Assembly (NCBI GenBank): GCA_030638625.1
Contig: DAOWEE010000368.1
Coordinates: forward strand, 1 to 7,109
Length of the DNA: 7,109 bases
Direction of reading: 5' to 3'
Origin: Methanosarcinales archaeon
GTDB taxonomy: Archaea > Halobacteriota > Methanosarcinia > Methanosarcinales > Methanocomedenaceae
Part shown: one piece after another, positions 1 through 6,800 of the stretch
How positions within the stretch are numbered: position 1 is the first letter of the stretch
Layout of the letters: each line of letters starts with the position of its first letter
The notes under the pieces: model-generated
What the model saw: the letters and a program-made list of their open reading frames with translations, nothing else
What the model was told of the DNA's origin: nothing
Databases searched by the model: none
Position numbers and translations under genes: made by a program

Positions 1-143
1 CTGGCCCCGCAGCGTATTAATTCCCGTGCCAGTTCAACGGTACGAACCGCAGCGATGCTGCCAGTCACTGCCAGCACGATGGTTCTGTCCTTCAACGAAT
101 CAGATGAGGTCCCGGTCAATAATTTGGTCGGATGATTATTCAT
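1..143 (-). CDS. coaBC: Phosphopantothenoylcysteine decarboxylase / phosphopantothenate-cysteine ligase, N-terminal fragment (cut by window edge)
   Basis: Only the first 47 codons are present; the gene runs off the left edge. CoaBC (Dfp) makes 4'-phosphopantetheine from phosphopantothenate and cysteine, two consecutive steps of coenzyme A synthesis in the cytoplasm. The visible part carries the start of the N-terminal flavoprotein (CoaC) domain: a hydrophobic strand TIVLAVTG (residues 21-28) followed by GSIAAV (28-33) and a helix VELARELIR. This is the FMN-binding start usual for the family (consensus V-T-G-G/S-I-A-A). About 20 residues precede it, including HPTKLLTG, an extension I recall from archaeal members. 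The ATG is preceded by a weak GAGTG five bases upstream. It lies 45 bp downstream of the DUF45 peptidase gene in the same direction, so co-transcription is possible. The ligase half cannot be checked here. Confidence 0.85.
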   Translation of the reverse strand, partial: MNNHPTKLLTGTSSDSLKDRTIVLAVTGSIAAVRTVELARELIRCGA

Positions 144-188
144 AATTGCACTCTGTTTGTCTGGTAGATTATTCAATGTTTGGTTTAT

Positions 189-719
189 TTACTGCTCTCC
201 ATTCTCAGATATGTCGTTTTTTTCCATTTCTTTGCATATCAGGAAGCCTCTTGCCCGCTCAGTGTATTTGTATTCATTCACCTTATTCCAGAATTTCCGG
301 GAATGGTCAGGGTGCTCCAGATGTGCGATTTCATGCATGATAACGTAATCCAGCACCCATTTCGGCATTTCAGCCAACTCGTGGGAAATGCGTATGCTAC
401 CTCTTGCAGGAGTGCAGCTTCCACGCCGGGTATTCTGGTTTGTAACATATTTGATTGAATTAATCACAAGTTTTCCGTCAAAATATTTCTTATTGAACTC
501 ATTGGCACGCTTTTCCAGGTAATCGTCGCCATTGAGTGCCTTACGGGTACGTTTATTCTCAACCTTAGTCTTCATTTTCTGGATGAGTTCTGATTCTTCC
601 TTTTCACTTAATCCGACAGGCATGTACACTAAAAGTTTATTGCCGTCCAGTTTTGCCTGGACCGTCTTCTTTCTTCGCTTACTCCTGATAACCTGGATGC
701 TCAATTCATTAGCTGTCAT
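189..719 (-). CDS. YgjP-like / DUF45 (M48-type) zinc metallopeptidase-domain protein
   Basis: A 176-aa predicted cytoplasmic protein with the YgjP/DUF45 metallopeptidase signature. It has a basic, beta-rich N-terminal half (about residues 5-60, RSKRRKKTV), then SCTPARGSI (101-109), equivalent to the family's G-S-C-S-x-x-G-x-I segment, then LDYVIMHEIAHL with the HExxH zinc motif at 129-133. HPDHSRKFW follows, where His139 is the likely third zinc ligand. No signal peptide or membrane segment is visible. The family's substrates are poorly known; neighbours in other genomes are often restriction or DNA-modification genes, but none are seen here. I chose the ATG at 719 because translation then begins directly with family-like sequence; an in-frame ATG at 767 would add 16 residues (MATYTIRNCSGFLGFK) without family character. 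It is divergent from ftr and sits 45 bp upstream of coaBC. Confidence 0.85.
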   Translation of the reverse strand: MTANELSIQVIRSKRRKKTVQAKLDGNKLLVYMPVGLSEKEESELIQKMKTKVENKRTRKALNGDDYLEKRANEFNKKYFDGKLVINSIKYVTNQNTRRGSCTPARGSIRISHELAEMPKWVLDYVIMHEIAHLEHPDHSRKFWNKVNEYKYTERARGFLICKEMEKNDISENGEQ

Positions 720-752
720 TTTAAAACCCAAAAAACCCGAACAATTTCGAAT

Positions 753-760
753 AGTATATG
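753..760 (+). promoter_or_regulatory. Candidate TATA box for ftr
   Basis: AGTATATG is centred about 42 bp before the ftr ATG. An archaeal TSS about 25 bp downstream would fall near 781-783, giving a short leader that still contains the GAGGG Shine-Dalgarno. The box is nearly symmetric and on the minus strand sits about 37 bp before the peptidase ATG at 719, so it could serve either direction. Two AAAACCC direct repeats lie at 723-729 and 732-738. Confidence 0.4.
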
Positions 761-798
761 TAGCCATCAGTAAAATCAGTTACCACGAGGGATATTTA

Positions 799-1695
799 AT
801 GGAATTGAATGGAGTAGAAATAGAAGACACATATGCAGAAGCTTTTCCAATAAAAATTGCAAGGGTACTGATTACCGGGGCCACCGAGCGCTGGGCTCTT
901 GTAGCAGCACGAGAAGCAACTGGATTCGGGACATCAGTAATTGCATGTCCGGCAGAAGCAGGTATCGAAAGAGTGGTCGGCGGAGATGAAACACCTGACG
1001 GCAGACCCGGTGTGTATATACAGATATGTTCATTCGGGTTCAAAAGCCTTGATGAACAATTGCTTAACAGGCTGGGACAATGCGTATTGACCGCACCCAC
1101 CGCCCACATGTACAACGGACTGCCTGACGCTGAAAAGCAGTTTGATGTAGGGTTCAAGCTCAAATTCTTTGGCGATGGCATGGAGTCTGAGTTGGAAATG
1201 GGCGGCCGCAAAGCATATAGAGTCCCCATGATGGAAGGCGATTTTATCACTGAGCACAGCATCGGTGGAATGGCTGGTATTGCAGGCGGTAATTTCTTCA
1301 TGTTGGCCGAGAACCAGATGGCAGCACTGGCTGCAGCTGAGGCTGCTGTTGATGCAATTGACGAGGTAGAAGGCGTCATAACCCCCTTCCCTGGCGGCAT
1401 AGTTGCCAGCGGTTCAAAGGTAGGGGCCAATAAGTACTCGTTCCTGAAAGCCACCAGCAATGAAAAGTTCTCACCCAGTATCAAGGACACGGTGGAGGGC
1501 AGTAATGTACCAGCTGATGTGAACGGTATCTATGAGATTGTCATCAACGGACTGAATGAAAAGGTCATCTCAGAAGCAATGCTGGCAGGTATCAAGGCCG
1601 CAGTACAAATTCCGGGTGTCAAAAAGATTTCAGCAGGCAACTTCGGTGGAAACCTGGGTCCGTACAAGTTCAATCTGCACGATATAGTCAAGTGA
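799..1695 (+). CDS. ftr: Formylmethanofuran--tetrahydromethanopterin N-formyltransferase
   Basis: Ftr moves the formyl group between formylmethanofuran and tetrahydromethanopterin (or tetrahydrosarcinapterin) in the cytoplasm. This is the second step of CO2 reduction in methanogenesis and works in reverse in methyl oxidation or methanotrophy. The 298-aa length matches the usual ~297 aa. Recognisable family segments are NGVEIEDTYAEAFPIKIARVLIT (4-26), ATGFGTSVIACPAEAGIE (40-57), ETPDGRPGVYIQIC (64-77), RLGQCVLTAPT (91-101), MEGDF (145-149), AGGNFF (162-167), TPFPGGIVASGSKVGANKY (195-213) and ISAGNFGGNLG (277-287). The start is fixed by GAGGG at 787-791, seven bases before the ATG; the frame stays open 89 codons upstream, but that part lies over the divergent peptidase gene and does not resemble Ftr. 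The gene looks monocistronic, with its own promoter and a terminator touching its stop. Ftr paralogues exist, but no key segment is missing, so I read this as the functional enzyme. Confidence 0.97.
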   Translation: MELNGVEIEDTYAEAFPIKIARVLITGATERWALVAAREATGFGTSVIACPAEAGIERVVGGDETPDGRPGVYIQICSFGFKSLDEQLLNRLGQCVLTAPTAHMYNGLPDAEKQFDVGFKLKFFGDGMESELEMGGRKAYRVPMMEGDFITEHSIGGMAGIAGGNFFMLAENQMAALAAAEAAVDAIDEVEGVITPFPGGIVASGSKVGANKYSFLKATSNEKFSPSIKDTVEGSNVPADVNGIYEIVINGLNEKVISEAMLAGIKAAVQIPGVKKISAGNFGGNLGPYKFNLHDIVK

Positions 1696-1723
1696 GACCA
1701 CTGGTCTCACCTTTTTCTTTTTT
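1692..1723 (+). terminator. Hairpin plus T-tract terminator of ftr
   Basis: A perfect inverted repeat, GTGAGACC-ACT-GGTCTCAC (1692-1710), is followed at once by CTTTTTCTTTTTT (1711-1723). The form is that of an intrinsic terminator. The ftr stop codon (TGA, 1693-1695) lies inside the left arm. The T-tract is only on the plus strand, so it should act on ftr and not on the convergent gene ending at 1741. Confidence 0.8.
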
Positions 1724-1740
1724 AAAGTTTTAAGTATAGA

Positions 1741-2409
1741 TTACGCCATTATTGGCTGGGCAGGAATTTGCAGATTTTCAGCACAGCAAGTGCTTTCCAG
1801 GTCCCGCCTTACCACCAGTCCTTTGAATGTGAAGTATAGTTCGCCCTTGTGATTCTCTTTTAACAACCCATGCGTTAACAGATCGTCAAGTATATCCTCG
1901 CTACATTCGACATTCTCCAATATCTGACCCTTATCCAATAACTTCTTGGGTGTAATATACAGCAGGACATCCGCATAAGTGGTATTTACAATCCCGTCTG
2001 CAATAATCCGGTCATTTCCAGAGGCGAGCACTTCATCATAACTTGCGGTCCCGTCCATTGGTTCATATCCTTCAAACCTATTTCCCATGAAATTTCGTAC
2101 TACCGAAGTGTCAATGGAATTATAGAACACCTCATCAGCTACATATTTGGGTGAATGTTCAGATTCGGGTTCTGGCTCTGGTTTCAGCTCTTCCACAGTT
2201 ACGTGCTCATCCGTATGACCTTGACCAGACATTTTACCTGGCACCATGAAAGTCCCAAACAGCGATTCTGAAAAAGAATCATCCAATCCATCCAACTGTC
2301 TACCAAATGATGGTAACTTTATAACATTTGATTTATCAGAAAAATGAATTTCTCCATTATCATGGTCAATGAAAACTATCGTTCCTTGAATATCTTTTCG
2401 TTCAATCAA
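1741..2409 (-). CDS. Acidic protein of unknown function with winged-helix-like C-terminus
   Basis: I do not recognise this 222-aa protein. Visible parts are a short beta-rich N-terminus (residues 8-32, GTIVFIDHDNGEIHFSDKS), a low-complexity acidic linker KPEPEPESEH (76-85), a middle region ending DRIIADGIV (133-141), and a C-terminal segment (about 143-205). That segment reads like a small winged helix: a helix ending LLYITPKKLL, then CSEDILDDLLTHGLLKEN, then the beta-like GELYFTFKGLVVRRDLE. Adjacent cysteines sit at 208-209. It has no signal peptide or membrane helix and is strongly acidic in its first half, which argues against simple DNA binding by that part. The start is TTG, supported by GAGGGG at 2417-2422 with seven-base spacing; the ATG between them is out of frame and closes after four codons. 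It is convergent with ftr (45 bp apart) and 88 bp downstream of thrC in the same direction, with its own candidate promoter. Confidence 0.75.
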   Translation of the reverse strand: MIERKDIQGTIVFIDHDNGEIHFSDKSNVIKLPSFGRQLDGLDDSFSESLFGTFMVPGKMSGQGHTDEHVTVEELKPEPEPESEHSPKYVADEVFYNSIDTSVVRNFMGNRFEGYEPMDGTASYDEVLASGNDRIIADGIVNTTYADVLLYITPKKLLDKGQILENVECSEDILDDLLTHGLLKENHKGELYFTFKGLVVRRDLESTCCAENLQIPAQPIMA

Positions 2410-2416
2410 TTTGCAT

Positions 2417-2422
2417 CCCCTC
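2417..2422 (-). promoter_or_regulatory. Shine-Dalgarno GAGGGG deciding a TTG start
   Basis: GAGGGG lies seven bases before the TTG at 2409. The nearby ATG (2414-2416) directly follows the motif and reads only ATG-CAA-ATT-GAT-TGA, so TTG is the usable start of the 222-aa protein. Confidence 0.7.
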
Positions 2423-2462
2423 AGATGAAAATAAATTCCTTTACAAACTTATAGAAAAGTTA

Positions 2463-2480
2463 AGATATTTAAACATATCT
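2463..2480 (-). promoter_or_regulatory. Candidate TATA box inside a short palindrome, upstream of the 222-aa gene
   Basis: On the minus strand TTTAAATA (2473-2466) would place a TSS near 2444, about 35 bases before the TTG start. The box is flanked by a perfect inverted repeat, AGATAT (2463-2468) and ATATCT (2475-2480), separated by six bases. A regulator bound there would block TBP. The region is AT-rich, so a chance origin is possible. Confidence 0.35.
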
Positions 2481-2497
2481 ATTTTATCAAATGAATA

Positions 2498-3706
2498 TTA
2501 TGAAAATACAGCCTTACGCACCGACTCCGCAGTAGCCTCCACTTCAATAGGGCTTTCACATATACTCAAGACCTCTTCAGGGTCCTTGAGCAAATGTCCG
2601 GTGGTAACGCAAACCACAGTCTCGCCAGGTTCAATAATACCCATGCCAGCCAGTTTCCTGAAACCTGCCACCGATGATGCACTGGCCGGTTCCACGCCAA
2701 TACCCTCCATCCGGGCCAGGTCTTTCTGGGCTGCTTTAATTTCCTCATCAGACACCGATTCTGCCAGTCCGCCTGATTGGTATATGGCCCGCAATGCCTT
2801 TATTGCATTGACCGGGTCGCCTATCCGAATGGCAGTAGCCACGGTCTCAGGACTTGAAACGGGTACGATATCATTCAGTCTCTGCTTGAACGCATTCACT
2901 ACAGGACTCGCCCCTTCAGCCTGAATGCCTGTCATCTTTGGTATCTTATCAGTCAGGCCCAGTTCATAGAATTCCTTGAACCCCTTGTAAATGGCTGTGA
3001 TATTTCCGGCATTGCCTACCGGCAAAACTACCCTGTCAGGCACTTCCCAACCCATCTGGTCCACGATCTCAAAAGCAATTGTCTTCTGTCCTTCCAGCCG
3101 GTATGGGTTCACCGAGTTCAACAGATAGAATCCCTCATTATCGCACAGATCCCTTACAAGTTTCAAGGCCTCGTCAAAGTTACCTTTAATACTCAATACC
3201 TTGGCACCGTGCATCATGGCCTGGGCCACCTTGCCCATTGCCACCTTGCCAGCCGGTAGCAGTACCACTACAGGAATGCCTGCCTTGGCACCATATATGG
3301 CCAGTGAGGCTGAAGTGTTGCCAGTTGACGCACAAGCCACAGTTTTCATTCCCAATTCCAATGCCTTGGACACACCCACGGTCATGCCGCGGTCCTTGAA
3401 ACTGCCGGTTGGATTTAACCCTTCATGCTTAACATAAAATGTTCCGGTCCCAAAAGATTCACCCAGGCGTTCACACTTGTACAGTGGCGTACCGCCCTCA
3501 TTAGTGGTCACTGGCTCCCGCTCAACAGGCAGGAGTGCCTTGTATTTCCATAACGACAGAGGTATGCCATCAAAGTCTTTCCTGCTAATGGACTGGCCGG
3601 ACCAGTCATAGATTATCTCAAGCAGACCACTGCATTTAGGACAGGTATATACAATCTCCTCAGGAGTGTATTGGGCTTCGCACTGGATACATTTTTGGAT
3701 GTACAT
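2498..3706 (-). CDS. thrC: Threonine synthase
   Basis: A PLP-dependent enzyme that converts O-phosphohomoserine to threonine and phosphate, the last step of threonine synthesis, in the cytoplasm. The protein has 402 aa. An N-terminal zinc-ribbon-like segment has CxxC pairs at Cys6/Cys9 and Cys22/Cys25, as in the archaeal/plant-like class. The substrate-proximal TNEGGTPLY segment (68-76) is followed by NPTGSFKDRG (98-107), with Lys104 as the expected Schiff-base lysine. ASTGNTSASLAIYGAKAGI (126-144) and the phosphate-binding loop PVGNAGN (229-235) follow. EPASASSVAGF (339-349) and CVTTGHLLKDP (366-376) complete the fold-type II pattern. The ATG is supported by GGAG, six bases upstream. Cysteate synthase of Methanosarcinales is a close relative that also uses phosphohomoserine, so the exact reaction carries some uncertainty; no biosynthetic neighbour settles it. 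It lies 90 bp downstream of iorB in the same direction. Confidence 0.9.
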   Translation of the reverse strand: MYIQKCIQCEAQYTPEEIVYTCPKCSGLLEIIYDWSGQSISRKDFDGIPLSLWKYKALLPVEREPVTTNEGGTPLYKCERLGESFGTGTFYVKHEGLNPTGSFKDRGMTVGVSKALELGMKTVACASTGNTSASLAIYGAKAGIPVVVLLPAGKVAMGKVAQAMMHGAKVLSIKGNFDEALKLVRDLCDNEGFYLLNSVNPYRLEGQKTIAFEIVDQMGWEVPDRVVLPVGNAGNITAIYKGFKEFYELGLTDKIPKMTGIQAEGASPVVNAFKQRLNDIVPVSSPETVATAIRIGDPVNAIKALRAIYQSGGLAESVSDEEIKAAQKDLARMEGIGVEPASASSVAGFRKLAGMGIIEPGETVVCVTTGHLLKDPEEVLSICESPIEVEATAESVRKAVFS

Positions 3707-3749
3707 CTGGGTTCTCCGGTTTAGTGAATATTATGATTGAATGTTTGTA

Positions 3750-3762
3750 TGTTTAATTTTAT
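3750..3762 (-). promoter_or_regulatory. Candidate TATA-like element for thrC
   Basis: The 90-bp gap between iorB and thrC is AT-rich. On the minus strand it contains CATAAAATTAAAC, which would put a TSS near 3730 and leave a leader of about 25 bases containing the GGAG motif. No terminator hairpin is visible after iorB, so read-through from the ior cluster remains possible. Confidence 0.25.
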
Positions 3763-3796
3763 GATATCTCAATAGACTGGAATTACTTAACTTTAT

Positions 3797-4387
3797 TCAA
3801 TCGGTGGTGCTTGCAGCTTTCCTTCCCAGCCTGAATGCCGCTAAATTCACATCTACGGTCTTTGGCGGGACCAGGCTGCTTATACTTTCTTCAAGACTTT
3901 CCACATCAAGCGGAAGGAAACTGGAAACCGCACCTATCATGACCACATTTGCGGTCAGCGGATGGCCTGCTTCAATGGCAAGAGAATCAGCATCCACTGC
4001 CACCAGCCGTTTGCACTGCCCCTCAAGTTCTGACAGCATATCATCAACAGCAGGATATTCGGCACTGCCTGAAAGCACGGTAATAGGCAGCACAGGGTTC
4101 GTATTTACCACAGCCACCCCTTCAGGCGAGAGGTAATCCACAGCCCTCAACGCTTCTGCCGGTTCAAGGGCCAGTAATGCATCGGCCCTACCCCGAGGTA
4201 TCAATGAGCCGTATCTGCAATCCAGTCTCACATGGTTCTCAACCGAACCACCGCGCTGTGCCATACCGTGAGTTTCTGCAGCCATGACCGGCAAACCTGC
4301 ATTCACAGCAGCCCTGCCAACAATATCAGATGCCAGTATAGCACCCTGACCGCCCACACCTACAATTATGAGGTCGAACTCGGTCAT
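3797..4387 (-). CDS. iorB: Indolepyruvate:ferredoxin oxidoreductase, beta (gamma-domain) subunit
   Basis: The small subunit of the IorAB enzyme, which oxidatively decarboxylates aryl pyruvates (indole-, phenyl- and hydroxyphenylpyruvate) to aryl-acetyl-CoA, reducing ferredoxin. In methanogens the reaction can also run towards aromatic amino acid synthesis from aryl acetates. The 196-aa length is usual. The N-terminus IIVGVGGQGAILASDIVG (7-24) is the glycine-rich CoA/nucleotide-fold start of the 2-oxoacid oxidoreductase gamma domain, followed by the family's ETHGMAQRGGSVENHVRL (38-55). The middle LLALEPAEALRAV and the late TANVVMIGAVSSFLPL also fit. Its ATG overlaps the iorA stop as ATGA (4384-4387), and GAGGTG lies five bases upstream inside iorA, a textbook case of translational coupling. 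It has no cluster-binding cysteines; the iron-sulfur clusters are all in IorA. Confidence 0.95.
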   Translation of the reverse strand: MTEFDLIIVGVGGQGAILASDIVGRAAVNAGLPVMAAETHGMAQRGGSVENHVRLDCRYGSLIPRGRADALLALEPAEALRAVDYLSPEGVAVVNTNPVLPITVLSGSAEYPAVDDMLSELEGQCKRLVAVDADSLAIEAGHPLTANVVMIGAVSSFLPLDVESLEESISSLVPPKTVDVNLAAFRLGRKAASTTD

Positions 4388-6195
4388 TTATCCACCTCGC
4401 TGATGGCATTGAATGGACACACCTGGGCACATACCCCGCATCCCACACAAAGACTGCCTACCCTGGAATGACCTTTTTCACCATCTGATTCCGGCGGGTC
4501 GAATTCAATCGCAGGACACCCGAACTTGATACATGCTTTACAGCCACGGCATTCGTCCCTGTCCACACTAAAAGGCGTAAGCTTGATTCCCCTGCGGCGG
4601 GCAGTGATGATACATTCCTGTTTTGAGATGACTACTGAAGTTCCTTTATGCTCTTTTGCCTGTTTGAACGTATCAATTGTAGTTGCAATGTCAAATGGGT
4701 CAGTGGTCAGGACTAACTCCACGCCGCATGCCCGCGAGATGTCTTCCAGGGACACCATATATGTGGCATCACCCAGTACCGTCAATCCGGTGCTTGGATT
4801 TGGTTGGTGCCCGGTCATGGCAGTAGTCCTGTTATCCAGTATAGTGACGGTAATATCAGCACTGTTATAAACAGCATTCAGCAGCCCCGGAATTCCGGTA
4901 TGTAAAAATGTGGAATCCCCGATAGAACAGCAGATGGGTTTAGTCTCACCCGCATGGTAAATCCCTGCACTGGCAGTAATGCTTGCACCCATACACAGGC
5001 AGGTATCCATGGTCCCCATCTGGACACCCAGGGTATAACACCCGATATCGCCAGGGAAAATGGCATCCTTGCCAAAGGCTTTTTTCATGGCATAGTAGGA
5101 GCCTCTGTGAGGACAGCCCGGACACATTACCGGAGGGCGGTTGGGGAGTTCAATATCAGTCCCCCTGGCCACATAACTGGTGTAGTCCATGCCGGCCATA
5201 TCTGCAACAACAGGTTCAACGGTTCCCAGGTCCAGTTCGCCATATCTTGGTATGACATCTTTACCGTGTATCTCAATGTCCATGCCAGCCGTAATTATCC
5301 TGACAATATCTTCCACCACAGGTTCCAGTTCCTCTATGACCAGTATCTTCTCAACTGAACCTGCCAGCTCCCGGATTAACCCGGTTGGTGCAGGATATGC
5401 GCCAATCTTCAGGAATGATGCTTTGACGCCGAGCCTGTCAATGGCTTCCTTTGCATATACCGATGCCACACCCGATGCAATAATACCTAAAGCTGCACCG
5501 TCCACCATGTCCAACTTGTTCCATTGTGAGGTTTCAAGTGCTGCTGCCATCTCTTCCTGTTTGTCAATCAATATCTGGTGGCGCACCCTTGCATGGGATG
5601 GCAGCATGACCCATCGTTGTGGGATTTTCTCAAACCCGATCTCATGCTCAGTTAGCGCCGACGTCTGCAGCCTGATATCGGACTTCCCGTGACATATCCT
5701 GGTAGTCGGCCTGAAAACCACAGGAGTTTCAAACATTTCAGAAAATTCAAATGCGAAAGGTATCATGTCGTAGGCTTCCTGGGGTGTAGCCGGGTCCAGG
5801 CATGGTACCTGTGCAAATTCAGCATACCGGCGGCTGTCCTGCTCGTTCTGGGACGAATGGCAGCCCGGGTCATCAGCAACGATTACGACCATGCCGCCCT
5901 TGACGCCCGTATATGCAAGTGTCATGAATGGGTCCGAAGCCACGTTGAGACCGACGTGTTTCATGGTAGCCACGCTTCGCCCGCCAATCCATGATGCACC
6001 AATGGCAACTTCCATGGCGACCTTTTCGTTGACAGACCATTCAACATGACCTTTTGGCTTCATCCGGGCAAGGTATTCGATTATCTCGGATGAAGGGGTT
6101 CCGGGGTAGCCTGCTACTACATCGGTATTGCATTCATTTATGGCCAATGCGATGGCATTATTGCCTAGCAGGTAGTGAACATTATTATCTGACAC
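4384..6195 (-). CDS. iorA: Indolepyruvate:ferredoxin oxidoreductase, alpha subunit
   Basis: The large, TPP- and [4Fe-4S]-containing subunit of IorAB; 603 aa from the start chosen here. Domains in order: a pyrimidine-binding domain (about 1-170) opening LLGNNAIALAI and GYPGTPSSEI (29-38), with the glutamate-containing NEKVAMEVAIGAS (56-68); a middle domain (about 230-320, IIASGVASVYAKEAI); a TPP/PP domain (about 355-525) with CPGCPHRG (358-365), GDIGCYTLG (382-390) and GDS...DN (426-455) for TPP-metal binding; and a C-terminal 2x[4Fe-4S] ferredoxin domain. Its cysteines are at 549, 552, 555, 560 (wider CxxCxxCxxxxCP) and 583, 586, 589, 593. The start is GTG at 6195, with GAGGT six bases upstream and direct entry into family sequence. 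A GTG at 6228 in the same frame would add 11 residues and overlap the upstream stop as GTGA, but has only a weak ribosome site. It is the middle gene of a three-gene cluster. Confidence 0.95.
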   Translation of the reverse strand: MSDNNVHYLLGNNAIALAINECNTDVVAGYPGTPSSEIIEYLARMKPKGHVEWSVNEKVAMEVAIGASWIGGRSVATMKHVGLNVASDPFMTLAYTGVKGGMVVIVADDPGCHSSQNEQDSRRYAEFAQVPCLDPATPQEAYDMIPFAFEFSEMFETPVVFRPTTRICHGKSDIRLQTSALTEHEIGFEKIPQRWVMLPSHARVRHQILIDKQEEMAAALETSQWNKLDMVDGAALGIIASGVASVYAKEAIDRLGVKASFLKIGAYPAPTGLIRELAGSVEKILVIEELEPVVEDIVRIITAGMDIEIHGKDVIPRYGELDLGTVEPVVADMAGMDYTSYVARGTDIELPNRPPVMCPGCPHRGSYYAMKKAFGKDAIFPGDIGCYTLGVQMGTMDTCLCMGASITASAGIYHAGETKPICCSIGDSTFLHTGIPGLLNAVYNSADITVTILDNRTTAMTGHQPNPSTGLTVLGDATYMVSLEDISRACGVELVLTTDPFDIATTIDTFKQAKEHKGTSVVISKQECIITARRRGIKLTPFSVDRDECRGCKACIKFGCPAIEFDPPESDGEKGHSRVGSLCVGCGVCAQVCPFNAISEVDK

Positions 6196-6201
6196 TGATA
6201 T

Positions 6202-6206
6202 ACCTC
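6202..6206 (-). promoter_or_regulatory. Shine-Dalgarno GAGGT supporting the GTG start of iorA
   Basis: GAGGT stands six bases before GTG 6195. The competing GTG at 6228 is preceded only by purine-rich AAAGAAAGTGA. This favours 6195 as the main start. Confidence 0.6.
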
Positions 6207-6224
6207 GGTCTATTATCCACTCAT

Positions 6225-6776
6225 TCACTCACTTTCTTTAATTACATTCAACCTTGAACTGATCATTTCCAAAGAAGCTCCTATATCGGGCAGACCATCA
6301 GGCAGCCAGAAATCATAATCATAATACACGTTAAAAAGTTCACTGTACAGTGCTTCCGCCTCAACAAGTTTCACTGTGCCATCTGCTGCATCTTCAACCA
6401 TTATCTCAAGCCGTTCCACCAGTCTGGACAAGTTAGAAGTTATCCTCGAAGCCATTATCCCCCAGTCAATGGACCTGCATCCTTCAAATTCAATGATTTC
6501 CATAATTTCACTTAACTCGGCAGGCGGAGTACCAAAGGCAGCGGGTCCCGCAATGTAGAATATTTCGCCTTTAGGACCGTTACATACGGCCGTCTGGGGT
6601 ACAGCTTCGAGCCAGTGTGACTTCAGGGCCGACTTTATCAGGTCTTGCATTTCATCAAAATCAAGCATATCTTCATCCCTGATATATGCCAGTTCCTGCA
6701 CAATCTCTGTAATCTCATTATCAGATGCAACTGCCATGACCTCTACAATCCCACAGAGTTCTTCAACATCAAGCAT
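6225..6776 (-). CDS. Uncharacterised acidic protein, first gene of the ior cluster
   Basis: A 183-aa acidic, mainly helical predicted protein with no signal peptide, membrane segment, metal motif or known catalytic motif. The N-terminus (ELCGIVEVMAVASDNEITEIVQELAYIRDE, residues 6-35) resembles the opening helices of haloarchaeal DUF7109-type proteins as I remember them, and FYIAGPAAFGTPP (73-85) recalls their conserved G-P-x-A-F stretch. This is recollection, not a search result. The second half (105-183) is helical and ends with YYDYDFWLPDGLPDIG (151-166). The stop codon lies 29 bp before the iorA GTG at 6195 (or overlaps GTG 6228 as GTGA), so co-transcription with iorAB is very likely. The ATG has no Shine-Dalgarno, and the frame closes two codons upstream. 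A TATA-like element about 28 bp upstream suggests a leaderless mRNA. A role linked to IorAB is inferred from position only. Confidence 0.8.
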   Translation of the reverse strand: MLDVEELCGIVEVMAVASDNEITEIVQELAYIRDEDMLDFDEMQDLIKSALKSHWLEAVPQTAVCNGPKGEIFYIAGPAAFGTPPAELSEIMEIIEFEGCRSIDWGIMASRITSNLSRLVERLEIMVEDAADGTVKLVEAEALYSELFNVYYDYDFWLPDGLPDIGASLEMISSRLNVIKESE

Positions 6777-6800
6777 GATTTGTCATAGGTGGATAATTAG

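Noticed and set aside
532..798. Upstream in-frame extension of ftr (89 codons)
   Set aside because: It overlaps the divergent DUF45 peptidase gene, does not look like Ftr, and a good GAGGG site points to ATG 799; Ftr is normally about 297 aa.
780..1490. 236-codon open frame on the minus strand inside ftr
   Set aside because: It is fully antisense to a clearly recognised, full-length Ftr. Its Ser/Ala/Pro-rich composition is typical of a shadow frame, and it has no family features.
2410..2497. Possible small RNA or gene in the AT-rich gap
   Set aside because: No open frame of useful length with a ribosome site and no stable hairpin was seen; it is adequately explained as a promoter region.
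5189..5692. 167-codon plus-strand frame inside iorA
   Set aside because: It is antisense to a well-supported catalytic subunit, is Ser/Thr/Pro-rich with no domain, and is a shadow frame. The other plus-strand frames at 2586-2924, 3804-4136 and 4954-5358 were rejected for the same reason.
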